Assembly (NCBI RefSeq): GCF_015461835.1 | Contig: NZ_JACOPX010000012.1 | Coordinates: 69,768 to 133,767 of the forward strand | Length of the DNA stretch: 64,000 nucleotides | From: Pseudomonas neuropathica | GTDB lineage: Bacteria; Pseudomonadota; Gammaproteobacteria; Pseudomonadales; Pseudomonadaceae | Direction: 5' to 3' | Shown: positions 17,667-26,704 of the stretch, in pieces | How the letters are laid out: each line of letters begins with the position of its first letter | How positions within the stretch are numbered: position 1 is the stretch's first letter | The notes under the pieces: generated by a model | Database searches by the model: none | Told to the model about the DNA's origin: nothing | What the model saw: only the letters and a program-made list of their open reading frames with translations | Position numbers and translations under genes: made by a program

Positions 17667-18737
17667 ATGGACGGTACTTCTGCAAGTCCCCAGCGACACA
17701 ATGCGGCCCAGCGATCAGCACATATTCGCCAAGTGGTGCTGGCCAAAGGCGTCGAATTGCGTGAGCGCTACCCGATTCTCAAGCATCAGGATGCGCTGGG
17801 CGCGGGGATTCTGGCGTTTGCCCTGATCGGGATGATCGGCTCGGCGACGCTGTACATCACCGGCCATATGGCGTGGTGGGCGTGCCTGTTGCTCAATGCG
17901 TTTTTTGCTTCGCTGACCCATGAGCTGGAGCACGACCTGATCCACAGCATGTATTTCCGCAAGCAACGCGTGCCGCACAATTTGATGATGGGCCTGGTGT
18001 GGCTGGCGCGGCCGAGCACGATCAACCCGTGGATCCGTCGCCATCTGCACCTCAATCATCACAAGGTCTCGGGCACTGAAACCGATATGGAAGAGCGCGC
18101 GATCACCAACGGCGAGCCGTGGGGTTTTGCACGTTTGCTGATGGTTGGCGACAACGTGATGTCGGCGTTCATCCGCATGCTGCGAGCCAAGACCTGGGCG
18201 CACAAGCTCAGCATCATCAAGCGCACGCTGAAGGTCTACGCGCCGCTGGCGCTGGTGCATTGGGGCGCGTGGTATGTGTTTCTCGGCTTTCATGCGGCCA
18301 ATGGCATTGCTTACCTGCTGGGCGCGCCGATCGACTGGTCAGCAACCACGTTGTCGGTGATGCAGGTGATCGATATTGCCGCCGTGGTGATCATCGGCCC
18401 GAATGTTTTGCGTACGTTTTGCCTGCACTTCATCAGCTCGAACATGCATTACTACGGCGATGTTGAACTGGGTAACGTGCTGCAGCAGTGTCAGGTGCTC
18501 AACCCTTGGTGGTTGTGGCCGTTGCAGGCGTTCTGCTTCAACTTTGGCAGTAGCCACGGGATTCATCATTTTGTGGTGAAGGAACCGTTTTATATCCGCC
18601 AGATGACCGTGCCGGTGGCGCATAAGGTGATGCGTGAGATGGGGGTGAGGTTTAATGATTTTGGGACGTTCGGGCGGGCGAACCGGTTTGTTCGGCGGGA
18701 TGAGGTGGTGGTGACCGGGGAGGCGGTGGAGGCCTGA
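17667..18737 (+). CDS. Membrane fatty acid desaturase / hydroxylase-like protein
   Basis: The 356-residue integral membrane di-iron protein carries the histidine motifs HELEHDLIH, HLHLNHH (in RRHLHLNHHKVSG) and HGIHH (SSHGIHHFV). Hydrophobic spans occur near residues 38-75 and 185-255. It differs clearly from DesA at 4140 and looks closer to the acyl-lipid/alkane hydroxylase-like branch. GAGGATGGA lies just before the ATG at 17667. Longer in-frame starts would run into the divergent AraC gene. Substrate unknown; a fatty-acid-responsive role with the AraC regulator is an inference. Confidence 0.82.
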   Translation: MDGTSASPQRHNAAQRSAHIRQVVLAKGVELRERYPILKHQDALGAGILAFALIGMIGSATLYITGHMAWWACLLLNAFFASLTHELEHDLIHSMYFRKQRVPHNLMMGLVWLARPSTINPWIRRHLHLNHHKVSGTETDMEERAITNGEPWGFARLLMVGDNVMSAFIRMLRAKTWAHKLSIIKRTLKVYAPLALVHWGAWYVFLGFHAANGIAYLLGAPIDWSATTLSVMQVIDIAAVVIIGPNVLRTFCLHFISSNMHYYGDVELGNVLQQCQVLNPWWLWPLQAFCFNFGSSHGIHHFVVKEPFYIRQMTVPVAHKVMREMGVRFNDFGTFGRANRFVRRDEVVVTGEAVEA

Positions 18738-18745
18738 CACTGCTT

Positions 18746-18923
18746 CCCCTCACCCTAGCCCTCTCCCGGAGGGAGAGGGGACTGATTGGGGGATATTGGG
18801 GAAGTACGCCGACGTGAAAGAGTTTTATCGAATCCATAGTCGACTGGTTTTCACAGGTCGATGTTTAGCGAAAGACACCTTGGTCAGCTCCCTCTCCCTC
18901 CGGGAGAGGGCTGGGGTGAGGGG
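18746..18923. repeat. Intergenic inverted-repeat element, copy 1
   Basis: CCCCTCACCCTAGCCCTCTC at the left and GAGAGGGCTGGGGTGAGGGG at the right are terminal inverted repeats, each with its own small hairpin (CTCTCCCGGAGGGAGAG). The core holds GACTGATTGGGGGATA, AAGTACGCCGACGTG and a TCGAATCCATAGTCGA segment. Related elements occur at 26502, 36307, 39230, 42796 and 49754. No coding capacity is visible. Confidence 0.85.
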
Positions 18924-18938
18924 CTTTTGATCTTGCCC

Positions 18939-20549
18939 TCAATCCGGCTGAAACGGCGACTCACTCAAGATCACCCCAGTCTCCTCGACATACTGCTGCC
19001 AATGCCCGATCAACGCGCTGAGCTTGTCCGGCTGACTCAACGCCAGATCATGAATCTCCCCCGGATCACTGCTCAAATCATACAGCTGCCACGTCGCCGG
19101 CCCGACCGGCCCGGGGATCCACACCGCTTTCCACGACCCCTGGCGAATCGCCCGACGCCCGAACAACTCCCACCCTGTCACCGTGTGCTCGTCATGTACC
19201 TGCGCAGTCTCACCCGACAAGAACCCCAGCCACGATTTGCCACGCAACGGCGCCACCGGTTTGCCGTGCCAGAGCTTGCCCGGATGACGCACCCCAGCCA
19301 GATCGAGAATGGTCGGCGTAATATCCATCACCGTACCGAAACCATGGCTGATCTGTCCTTTAATCGGCAATTGCGGATAGTGCAACAGCGCCGGCACGCG
19401 AATCCCGCCCTCGGTGGTAAACGCCTTGAACAGGCGCGACGGCGCAGTCGCCACCTGCGCCCAGTTCGGCCCGTACCAGACGTAGGAGTTGGCCCGGCCA
19501 ATGTTGTCGAGGCTGTTGTCGTAATGCTGGCTGAGGTACGTCACCAGTTCCGGGCCGAATTTGGGGAACGCTTCAAGCAGTGCGCCTTCGGCACCGTTGT
19601 CGGACATGAACAGGATGAACGTGTTGTCGAGTTGCCCCTGCTGGCGCAGGTAATCGACGACCCGGCCGATGTTCCAGTCCATGCGCTCGACCATCGCCGC
19701 GTAGACCTCCATCGCCCGTGCGGAAATCTGCTTTTGCTCGTCGCTCAACGCTTCCCACTGTTGGGTCAACTGAATCAATGGATGCGGCTCGACGTCCGCC
19801 TCGATCAGGCCGAGGGTTTTGAGTTTTTCCAGGCGCTCCAGACGCAGCACTTCGGGGCCAGCGTCATAGCGGCCACGGTATTTCTCGACGATCTCGGCCG
19901 GTGCCTGCAACGGCCAGTGCGGCGCGGAGAACGGCAGGTAAGCGAAGAACGGTCGGCTCTGGTCACGCTCCTTGAGGTACTGCAGTAACTTGTCGCCGAA
20001 GGCATCGGAGGAATAGAAATCCTTCGGCAACTCATCGAGAAACGTATCGTCTTCAATGTACAGCGCCGGCGTGGATCTCAGCAGGCCTGGCGTTTGCTCA
20101 TCGTAGGTCGGTTCGAAACCGTAATGGTTCGCCGCGCCGGGCAGCAGCGAAAACGAGCGCTCGAAACCTCGTGCATGGGGCGCCAGTTCAGCCTTCAAAC
20201 CCAAGTGCCATTTGCCACTCATCAAGGTTTGATAACCGGCCTCGCGTAACAGCTCGGGCAGTGCGACGACGCGGTCATTGAGATAACCCTCGTAACCCGG
20301 CTTGCCGATCAGCTCCGGCGTCAGTGTCTCGGCCATGGTGCCGATCCCGGCGATGTGGTGGTCGGTGCCGGTCAGCAACATCGAACGGGTCGGCGAACAG
20401 GTTGGCGCAGTATGAAAGTCGGTAAGGCGCAGGCCGTTGTTGGCCAGGGCATCAAGGTGCGGCGTGGCGATTTCGCCGCCGAAGGCACCGATGTCGGAAA
20501 AGCCGAGATCGTCGGCCAGAATCACCAGAAAGTTGGGACGTTGCGGCAT
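18939..20549 (-). CDS. atsA: Arylsulfatase AtsA
   Basis: This 536-residue type I sulfatase hydrolyses aryl sulfate esters to phenol and sulfate. Cys51 in APTCSPTR sits in the CxPxR motif and would become the formylglycine nucleophile; the position matches P. aeruginosa AtsA. ILADDLGFSD gives the N-terminal calcium ligands, GKWHLG the second signature and FMSDNGAEG later metal ligands. There is no signal peptide, consistent with a cytosolic enzyme fed by an importer. It lies 14 bases after atsC, as the last gene of an atsB-atsC-atsA run. Confidence 0.95.
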   Translation of the reverse strand: MPQRPNFLVILADDLGFSDIGAFGGEIATPHLDALANNGLRLTDFHTAPTCSPTRSMLLTGTDHHIAGIGTMAETLTPELIGKPGYEGYLNDRVVALPELLREAGYQTLMSGKWHLGLKAELAPHARGFERSFSLLPGAANHYGFEPTYDEQTPGLLRSTPALYIEDDTFLDELPKDFYSSDAFGDKLLQYLKERDQSRPFFAYLPFSAPHWPLQAPAEIVEKYRGRYDAGPEVLRLERLEKLKTLGLIEADVEPHPLIQLTQQWEALSDEQKQISARAMEVYAAMVERMDWNIGRVVDYLRQQGQLDNTFILFMSDNGAEGALLEAFPKFGPELVTYLSQHYDNSLDNIGRANSYVWYGPNWAQVATAPSRLFKAFTTEGGIRVPALLHYPQLPIKGQISHGFGTVMDITPTILDLAGVRHPGKLWHGKPVAPLRGKSWLGFLSGETAQVHDEHTVTGWELFGRRAIRQGSWKAVWIPGPVGPATWQLYDLSSDPGEIHDLALSQPDKLSALIGHWQQYVEETGVILSESPFQPD

Positions 20550-20563
20550 CGCAAAACTCCTGT

Positions 20564-21379
20564 TCAGCAGGCAATGAACGTCAGCGGCAGATCGCGGATC
20601 TGCACCGGCACGCTCGGTTGGTAATGGTCGTCACTGGTCAGCTCGTGCAGCAGCTCTTCACGCAACTGATGGAAGTCGAAACTGCTGCGCTGGCGCGGAT
20701 GGGGCAGGGCGATGTCGACCACCTGCTTGATGCGGCCCGGGCGCGGCTCCATCACCACCACGCGGTCGGCGAGGAAGATCGCTTCTTCGACGTCATGGGT
20801 GACGAGGATCGTGGTGATTTTTGCGCGCTCGCGGATCGCCAGCAGCTCGTCCTGCATCTGCTGGCGGGTCAGTGCATCAAGGGCACCGAAGGGTTCATCA
20901 AGCAGCAGAATGCGTGGGCTGGCGACCAGACCGCGAGCGATCGCCACACGCTGGGCCATGCCGCCGGACAGCTGATGCGGGTAGGCACGGGTGAAATCGC
21001 GCAGGCCGACCAGGTCAATGAAATCGTTGATTCGCTGTTGTTTCTGCGCAGCAGTCAGCGGTTCGTTGACCAAGCCCAGACCGATGTTGTCGGCAACGGT
21101 CAGCCACGGGAACAAGCGGTGTTCCTGAAAGACAATGCCGCGTTCGCCGCCGATGCCGCTGACGGCTTTGCCGTCCACGGTAATCTGCCCGCGAAACTGC
21201 GTATCAAGGCCCACCAACAAGCGCAGCAAGGTCGATTTGCCGCAGCCGCTGGAACCGACAATGGCGACGAATTCGCCCTCGGCGATGTCGAGGTTGAATT
21301 CGCGAATCGCCTCCAGTTCGAAACCGTCGACGTCGAAGGATTTGCCTACGTGATTGAAGCTGACAATCGGTGCGTTCAT
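20564..21379 (-). CDS. atsC: Sulfate-ester ABC transporter ATPase AtsC
   Basis: The 271-residue ATPase is of the SsuB/TauB/NitD type. It has GSSGCGKST (Walker A), LSGGMAQRVA (signature), ILLLDEPFGALD (Walker B) and VTHDVEEA. I start at MNAPIVSFNHVG (21379), whose ATG overlaps the atsB stop by four bases (ATGA). Earlier in-frame codons lie inside atsB. It would power uptake of aromatic sulfate esters captured by AtsR. The gene order atsB-atsC-atsA matches the P. aeruginosa ats cluster as I remember it. Confidence 0.92.
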   Translation of the reverse strand: MNAPIVSFNHVGKSFDVDGFELEAIREFNLDIAEGEFVAIVGSSGCGKSTLLRLLVGLDTQFRGQITVDGKAVSGIGGERGIVFQEHRLFPWLTVADNIGLGLVNEPLTAAQKQQRINDFIDLVGLRDFTRAYPHQLSGGMAQRVAIARGLVASPRILLLDEPFGALDALTRQQMQDELLAIRERAKITTILVTHDVEEAIFLADRVVVMEPRPGRIKQVVDIALPHPRQRSSFDFHQLREELLHELTSDDHYQPSVPVQIRDLPLTFIAC

Positions 21380-22974
21380 GCGTGTCTCCAGCGGGTCGCG
21401 CGAATTTCCAGGCGTTGGCCAATGAGGTTGAGCAGGGCGCCGGTGAGACCGACGAAAAGCATGCCGGCCATGATCAGGTCCATGCGCAGCAGTTGTTGTG
21501 CGCCAATCATCTGGCTGCCGATGCCGCCATTGGACGGCATGAAATATTCGGCGCCGATGGTGCCGAGCCAGGCGTAGATCAGGCTCAGTCTGAGCCCGGC
21601 GAAAATCCCCGGCGCGGCGCCCGGCAGTACCAGTCGACGCAGACGCTGGCCGAGGCTCAGGCGCAGCACTTGTGCGGCTTCGTTGAGTTGCGGTGAGAGA
21701 TTGGCGACGCTGCGTTGCGTGGCGATAAACAGCGGGAAGAAGGCGGCAAGGGCGACGAACACCCACTTGGCCAATTCGCCGAGACCGAACCATGCGGTGA
21801 GCAGCGGCACCCAGGCGAAAATGGCGATCTGGCGGATGGCCGCGAGGGTCGGGCCGAGCAGGCGTTCGCTGATGTTCGACAGGCCCAGCAGCAGGCCCAA
21901 CGCAAATCCGAGTCCGCCGCCGAGCAGCAGGCCACCCAGCGTGCGGCCGAGACTGAGGGCCATGCCGCTGATCAACGTGCCGTCGAGTACGCCAGCCCAT
22001 GCCGTGCTCAAAACGGCCAACGGGCTGACCAGAATATTGGCGTCGACCCACTGTTGGTCACTTGCCAATTGCCACAGTGCCAACAAGCCCAGCGGTAGCA
22101 GCCACGGTTGCAGCCGCTGCCAGCCGTCATAACGCGGGCCGCGACGAATTTCGGCGGTGGCCGGATGCGGCCAGTGCACCAGTTTCTTGTCCAGTAGACC
22201 GATGCCGCGATCCATCGCCACGCCGATCAAACCGATGACGACGATGCAGACGAAAACGATGTCGAGCATGAACAGTTGTCGCGCCCAGACCATCAGGTAG
22301 CCGATGCCTTCACTGGAAGCCAGCAGTTCGACGGCCAGCAACGACGTCCAGCCGGCGGCCAGCGCCAGGCGCACGCCAGCCATGAACGCGGGGAGGGCGG
22401 CGGGCAATACCAGGCGCCGAATCAGCAGGCGTGGCGGCAGGCGCAGAACAGCGGCGGCTTCACGCAACTTCGGCTGGGCATCTCTTACGCCGACCAAGGT
22501 GTGCAGGGTCACCGGCACGACGATGGCTTTGATCAGCACCACCAGTTTCAGCACTTCGCCGATGCCGAAAAACACCATGAACAATGGAATCCACGCCAGC
22601 GTCGGTATTTGCGACAGGCCGGCGAAGGTCGGGAAGATCAAACGTTCAAGACGCCGACTGAAGCCCAGTGCTGCGCCGAGCAATGCACCGGCCGAAACCC
22701 CGGCAAGCAGGCCCCAGAACAGACGCTGCAGGCTGATCCACAAATGGCTCCATAACTCGCCTTGAGACAGCTCGACAGCGCTGTTCCACACCAGCGACGG
22801 CGCCGGCAAGATCTGCTCGCTCATCCATTCATTGCGTGCGGCCAGCCACCACAGCGCGAACAGACTGAGCGGCAGCAGCCACGGCAACAGGCGCTGGTTC
22901 AGGCTGGGCCAGGTACGGCGGCTTTTCAGCGGCGGCGCGGGGAGTGGAAGACTGAGCAAGGATTGGCGGGCCAT
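21376..22974 (-). CDS. atsB: Sulfate-ester ABC transporter double permease AtsB
   Basis: The 532-residue protein contains two permease units in one chain. Each has about six helices and its own EAA loop: LREAAAVLRLPPRLLIRRLVLPAALPAF in the first half and LNEAAQVLRLSLGQRLRRLVLPGAAPGIF in the second. Most SsuC/TauC relatives are single-unit homodimers of about 260 residues, so this is a built-in dimer. It starts MARQSLLSLPL after a GGAGGT site and is divergent from atsR. The two halves keep similar loops, pointing to an old internal duplication. Confidence 0.92.
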   Translation of the reverse strand: MARQSLLSLPLPAPPLKSRRTWPSLNQRLLPWLLPLSLFALWWLAARNEWMSEQILPAPSLVWNSAVELSQGELWSHLWISLQRLFWGLLAGVSAGALLGAALGFSRRLERLIFPTFAGLSQIPTLAWIPLFMVFFGIGEVLKLVVLIKAIVVPVTLHTLVGVRDAQPKLREAAAVLRLPPRLLIRRLVLPAALPAFMAGVRLALAAGWTSLLAVELLASSEGIGYLMVWARQLFMLDIVFVCIVVIGLIGVAMDRGIGLLDKKLVHWPHPATAEIRRGPRYDGWQRLQPWLLPLGLLALWQLASDQQWVDANILVSPLAVLSTAWAGVLDGTLISGMALSLGRTLGGLLLGGGLGFALGLLLGLSNISERLLGPTLAAIRQIAIFAWVPLLTAWFGLGELAKWVFVALAAFFPLFIATQRSVANLSPQLNEAAQVLRLSLGQRLRRLVLPGAAPGIFAGLRLSLIYAWLGTIGAEYFMPSNGGIGSQMIGAQQLLRMDLIMAGMLFVGLTGALLNLIGQRLEIRATRWRHA

Positions 22975-23016
22975 GGGTGACCTCCGTTGTCGGGTTGGCT
23001 CAAGATCAAGATCAAA

Positions 23017-23096
23017 AGATCGCAGCCTTCGGCAGCTCCCACGGGGGAATGCGTCCTTGAATTGACCCCTGTAGGAGCTGCCGAAGGCTGCGATCT
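23017..23096. repeat. REP doublet, AAGATCGCAGCC class
   Basis: AAGATCGCAGCCTTCGGCAG and CTGCCGAAGGCTGCGATCT flank about 40 bases, just upstream of atsB in the divergent region. This places a REP pair on the 5' side of genes, which is less usual than the 3' side. Confidence 0.9.
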
Positions 23097-23370
23097 CGTG
23101 CGGTATTAACTAAGAGCTAATGGTTATAAATAATCTTCAATAAGTTGTTTTTAGAGATAAGCAGCGCCATTTAAGGCCTCCAGCCCACACGCATCCAATG
23201 CATTCGAAGAATATTTTCGATGCTGTTAATGCATACGCCGCTGCGAGCCCCGGCGCTGCTCGCTTAGCGTTAAAAGCTATAAAAATGTGCATTTATAGTA
23301 TTTAAGCGTAGGTAGTCATTCGGCCTACTTTCGGCTCCTCAACGCCCGTCGTAATCAAGGAGCAGCACCC
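23097..23370. promoter_or_regulatory. Divergent atsB/atsR control region
   Basis: This AT-rich 270-bp stretch has TTATAAATAATCTTCAATAA near 23125 and TAAAAATGTGCATTTATAGT near 23280, the latter with the dyad TGCA and TATA-like boxes. It is the only place for promoters of both atsR and the atsBCA run. CysB and SftR-type sites are expected here, but I cannot assign exact sites. A 35-codon ORF at 23198-23305 has no ribosome site. Confidence 0.5.
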
Positions 23371-24384
23371 ATGAACCTTCCCTTCAAACGTGTTTTCAGT
23401 CTGTTTGCCGTTCCGGCTCTGGCGGGCCTGCTGGCGTTTACCGCGCATGCCGACGAGCTCAAGGAAATCAGGATCGCCGTCCCAGACCTTAGCGCCGGCA
23501 CTCAGCACAGTGGTGGGGGCGTGGTTGATGTGCTGCGCGATCAGCAGATCTTCGAAAAGGCTTTTGCCGATCAGGGCATCAAGATTCAGTGGAGTTTCTT
23601 CAAAGGTGCGGGACCGGTGATCAATGAGGCGTTTGCCAACGGTCAGGTTGATCTGGCGTATCTCGGCGATCTGGCGGCAATCATCGGCAAGTCCAATGGC
23701 CTGGATACTCGCTTGCTCAGCGCCAGTGCGCGTGGGGTGAAGCAGTATTTGGGGGTGGTGCCAGGCTCCGGAATCAAGACCTTGCAGGATTTGAAAGGCA
23801 AGCGTGTGGCGATCTTTCGGGGCACGGCAACCCAGTTGTCGTTTGATGCGGCGCTGGCCAGTCAGGGCCTGAGCGAGAAGGATCTGAAAGTGATCAATCT
23901 GGATTTCAATGCAGCGGTCGCGGCGTTGGCAGCCAAGCAGATCGATGCGTCATGGGGCAGCTCCGGGTTGAGCGCTTTGCAGGCCAAGGGACTGGCCGAG
24001 TTGCCGCTGAACACCAAAGATCTCGGTGGCGCAGGCAGCGTGCAGTCGGTACTGGTCGGCACGGGCAAGTTTGTCGACGCACACCCGGAAGCGGTGGCCA
24101 AGCTGCTGAAGGCGCAACAACAGGCGGTCGAGTGGCTGACACAGGACAGCAACAAGGCCGCTTATGTGCAACTTGTCTCGGGTTTGGCCAGTTATCCACC
24201 GGTGATCCTGACGCAGGATCTGCAGGATCAGAAGTTGAGCGAAGTGTTCCCGTCGACGCTGGATCCGGTGTTCCTTGGCAGCTTGCAGGACAAGGTAGAT
24301 CTGGCGGCGCAGCAGAAGCTGATTCGCAAGCCGTTCAAGGTCAGCGATTGGGTGGCGCCTGAGCTGGCTGCGGCCAAGCTTTGA
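23371..24384 (+). CDS. atsR: Sulfate-ester periplasmic binding protein AtsR
   Basis: The 337-residue protein has a signal peptide ending around AFTAHA and belongs to the SsuA/TauA/NrtA-type binding proteins. FKGAGPVINEAFANGQVDLAY is the typical hinge region, and RVAIFRGTATQLS follows. It would capture alkyl or aryl sulfate esters for AtsBC. The mature protein has no cysteine and no methionine. It follows CAAGGAG and is transcribed away from atsB, as in the P. aeruginosa ats cluster. Confidence 0.9.
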   Translation: MNLPFKRVFSLFAVPALAGLLAFTAHADELKEIRIAVPDLSAGTQHSGGGVVDVLRDQQIFEKAFADQGIKIQWSFFKGAGPVINEAFANGQVDLAYLGDLAAIIGKSNGLDTRLLSASARGVKQYLGVVPGSGIKTLQDLKGKRVAIFRGTATQLSFDAALASQGLSEKDLKVINLDFNAAVAALAAKQIDASWGSSGLSALQAKGLAELPLNTKDLGGAGSVQSVLVGTGKFVDAHPEAVAKLLKAQQQAVEWLTQDSNKAAYVQLVSGLASYPPVILTQDLQDQKLSEVFPSTLDPVFLGSLQDKVDLAAQQKLIRKPFKVSDWVAPELAAAKL

Positions 24385-24403
24385 ATCTCTAGCGCCTGAT
24401 CCG

Positions 24404-24477
24404 GCGCCATCGCGAGCAGGCTCACTCCTACATTTGGAATGCGTTCCCCTGTAGGAGTGAGCCTGCTCGCGATAGCG
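24404..24477. repeat. REP doublet, AGGAGTGAGCCTGCTCGCG class (short spacer)
   Basis: CGCCATCGCGAGCAGGCTCA and its inverse flank the spacer TTTGGAATGCGTTCCCC. It lies between the convergent atsR and LysR genes and ends three bases from the LysR stop. Confidence 0.92.
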
Positions 24478-24479
24478 TC

Positions 24480-25400
24480 CTAAACGGCGACGCTGACTTC
24501 CTGTCTGTCCACCGCCACCAACGTCTCGATCATCGCCCGTGCCGCCGGCGACAGGCGAAACCCGGTACGACTGACAATCCCGCAACGCGCATTCATGCTC
24601 TCCAGGTTCTGCGGCAGATTGCGCCAGTGCAGCAACACCAGCGAACCCTTGGCAATGTCTTCGACAAACGCCTCTTCCGTACCAACGCCAATCGCATTCG
24701 ATTGCAGCACCACCTTCACCAGCGCCGGAAAATGCTCGGTCTCGATGGTCGGGGAAAAATCGATGCGGCCACTCAGGTTCGCCAATAATTTGCGAATCCC
24801 CGGGGGGATCAGCGTGGTCGCCAGCGGGTAGTCGAACATGTCGTTGGTCGACAGGCTTTCCTTGGCCAGTAACGGATGCCCCGGCCGGCAGAAAAACACC
24901 CCGCGTTTGGGCGTCAGTGCCTGGGTCTGGAAGTTTGGATCGGACTCGAAATGGCGGATGTCGGCGATGAAGAATTCGATCTCTTCACGGCTCAACGCGC
25001 GGCTGAGTTTTTCCCAGTTATCCACCTGAAAACAGGTGCGCACTTTCGGGTGCGCGTTGATGAATTGCGCCACGGCGTCCGGCACCAGTTTCACCGCCGG
25101 TGCCGGGCCGCAACCGAAGTGCACTTCACCGGCATCGAGCTTGGTCATCTGCGTCACCTCGGCACTGAGCAGCGCGGCACCTTGCACCAGGCTCAGGGCG
25201 TGTTGCAGCACCACTTGGCCTTCGGGCGTGGGGCGCAGATCCTTGTTGCCGCGATCCACCAGCACGCAGCCGAACTCCTGCTCGAGCCCCTGAATACTGC
25301 GGCTGAACGCCGGTTGAGTGATGCCCATCGCATCCGCCGCGCGGACAAAACTGCGGTGTTCGTTGAGGGCGATGAAGTAACGCAACTGGCGAAGATCCAT
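24480..25400 (-). CDS. SftR-like LysR-type regulator, divergent from atsK
   Basis: This 306-residue LysR protein begins MDLRQLRYFIALNEHRSF. Its HTH (FVRAADAMGITQPAFSRSIQGLEQEFG) is followed by a substrate-binding domain. It is clearly paralogous to the LysR at 28512; both share FGCGPAPA, CGIVSR/YGIVSR and a C-terminal LSP.A.AMIE segment. SftR of P. putida S-313 controls sulfate-ester genes including atsK, and this gene is divergent from atsK. I prefer the ATG at 25400 over 25415 because CCGGAAAAG is better spaced. Which of the two LysR genes is the true sftR is not decidable here. Confidence 0.85.
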   Translation of the reverse strand: MDLRQLRYFIALNEHRSFVRAADAMGITQPAFSRSIQGLEQEFGCVLVDRGNKDLRPTPEGQVVLQHALSLVQGAALLSAEVTQMTKLDAGEVHFGCGPAPAVKLVPDAVAQFINAHPKVRTCFQVDNWEKLSRALSREEIEFFIADIRHFESDPNFQTQALTPKRGVFFCRPGHPLLAKESLSTNDMFDYPLATTLIPPGIRKLLANLSGRIDFSPTIETEHFPALVKVVLQSNAIGVGTEEAFVEDIAKGSLVLLHWRNLPQNLESMNARCGIVSRTGFRLSPAARAMIETLVAVDRQEVSVAV

Positions 25401-25473
25401 ATGCTTTTCCGGCATCCTAAAAATAGCTCGAAGGCATTTGCGACGAGGGTTGCTAGAGGTTTTAAATGCAAGC

Positions 25474-25482
25474 TCTTATTCC
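25474..25482 (+). promoter_or_regulatory. TCTTATTCC element upstream of atsK
   Basis: TCTTATTCC followed by GTCAACGAA lies 102 bases before atsK. The same nine bases, with similar flanks, occur at 36539 and 39643. A nearby palindrome ATCTATTAGAT (25502-25512) could be a LysR operator. A sulfur-response role is inferred from the shared positions. Confidence 0.45.
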
Positions 25483-25583
25483 GTCAACGAAGCATGTGAA
25501 TATCTATTAGATGTAAATGGAATATAGATAGAGCGTTGTTTCGCTGCCGTCCAAAACCGTAAGCAGTCGATGAGGGTCTACCC

Positions 25584-26492
25584 ATGAGCAATGCCGCACT
25601 CGCAGTAAAACCCGCTGTCCACGCGCTGGAGATTCATCCGGTCGCCGGTCGTATCGGCGCCGAGATCCGTGGTGTGCATTTGTCCGGTGAGCTGGACGCC
25701 GCCACCGTCGAAGCTATCCAGCAGGCGCTGGTTCAGTACAAAGTCGTGTTCTTCCGTGAGCAGACCCAACTCGACGATCAGCGTCAGGAAGCCTTCGCCC
25801 ATTTGCTCGGCGAGCCGGTGGCGCACCCGACCGTGCCGTCGCGTGAAGGCACGCGTTATCTGCTGGAGCTGGACGGTGCCGAGGGCCAGCGCGCCAACTC
25901 CTGGCACACCGACGTGACCTTCGTTGACGCCTACCCGAAAGCCTCGATCCTGCGCTCGGTGGTGGCCCCGGCCTTTGGTGGCGACACCCTGTGGGCCAAC
26001 ACCGCGACGGCGTACAACGGCTTGCCGACCGAGCTGCGTGAACTGGCCGACAAACTGGTCGCCGTGCACAGCAACGAATATGACTACGCCAGCGCCAAGC
26101 CGGACGTCTCGGCGGAGAAGCTTGAGCGCTATCGCAAGGTCTTCACGTCGACGGTTTACGAGACCGAGCATCCGGTGGTGCGTGTACACCCGATCAGCGG
26201 TGAGAAGAGCTTGCTGCTGGGGCATTTCGTCAAACGCATCAAGGGTTATTCGCAGGCGGATTCGGCGCATCTGTTCGGGCTGTTGCAGAGTCATGTGATC
26301 CGTCAGGAAAACACCGTGCGCTGGCGCTGGAAGGCCGGTGATGTGGCGATCTGGGATAACCGCTCGACGCAGCATTATGCGATTGATGATTACGGTACGC
26401 AGGATCGGGTGGTGCGTCGGGTGACGTTGAAGGGTGAAGTGCCGGTGGGCGCGAATGGGCAGCGTAGCCAAACCACCAAGGGTCGTGACTGA
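25584..26492 (+). CDS. atsK: Alkylsulfatase AtsK (2-oxoglutarate-dependent dioxygenase)
   Basis: The 302-residue TauD-family enzyme oxidatively cleaves medium-chain alkyl sulfate esters, releasing an aldehyde and sulfate. The iron ligands appear in SWHTDVTF (HxD) and the distal histidine in DNRSTQHYAIDDYG. RVVRRVT supplies the oxoglutarate-binding arginine. It strongly resembles P. putida S-313 AtsK (HPVAGRIGAEIRGV, TSTVYETEHPVVRVHPISGE) as I recall that sequence. It has no methionine or cysteine after the start. GATGAGGGT precedes the ATG. Confidence 0.93.
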   Translation: MSNAALAVKPAVHALEIHPVAGRIGAEIRGVHLSGELDAATVEAIQQALVQYKVVFFREQTQLDDQRQEAFAHLLGEPVAHPTVPSREGTRYLLELDGAEGQRANSWHTDVTFVDAYPKASILRSVVAPAFGGDTLWANTATAYNGLPTELRELADKLVAVHSNEYDYASAKPDVSAEKLERYRKVFTSTVYETEHPVVRVHPISGEKSLLLGHFVKRIKGYSQADSAHLFGLLQSHVIRQENTVRWRWKAGDVAIWDNRSTQHYAIDDYGTQDRVVRRVTLKGEVPVGANGQRSQTTKGRD

Positions 26493-26501
26493 AGATCAAG
26501 A

Positions 26502-26697
26502 GCCCCTCATCGGAACGCCGCCCGCCCAGCCCTCTCACCGAGGGAGAGGGAGCCGACCGAGTTGTCTCGCGTTATGCATCGACCTGAAAGATCTTTATCG
26601 ATTATGGATTCGGTGAAGCACGATCAGGTCGGTGTATCTCTGCAATATCCCCCGTTCAGTCCCCTCTCCCTCCGGGAGAGGGTTAGGGTGAGGGGCT
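26502..26697. repeat. Intergenic inverted-repeat element, copy 2
   Basis: Left end GCCCCTCATCGG...CCGCCCAGCCCTCTC with hairpin CTCTCACCGAGGGAGAG, right end CCCTCTCCCTCCGGGAGAGG followed by GTTAGGGTGAGGGGC. The core contains AGCCGACCGAG, CATCGACCTGAAAGAT and TTATGGATTCGGTGAAG. It lies between the convergent atsK and sulfatase genes. Confidence 0.82.
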
Positions 26698-26704
26698 CTT
26701 AAAG

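Noticed and set aside
23198..23305. 35-codon ORF in the atsB/atsR region
   Set aside because: It has no ribosome site before the ATG, and the region is better explained as promoters.
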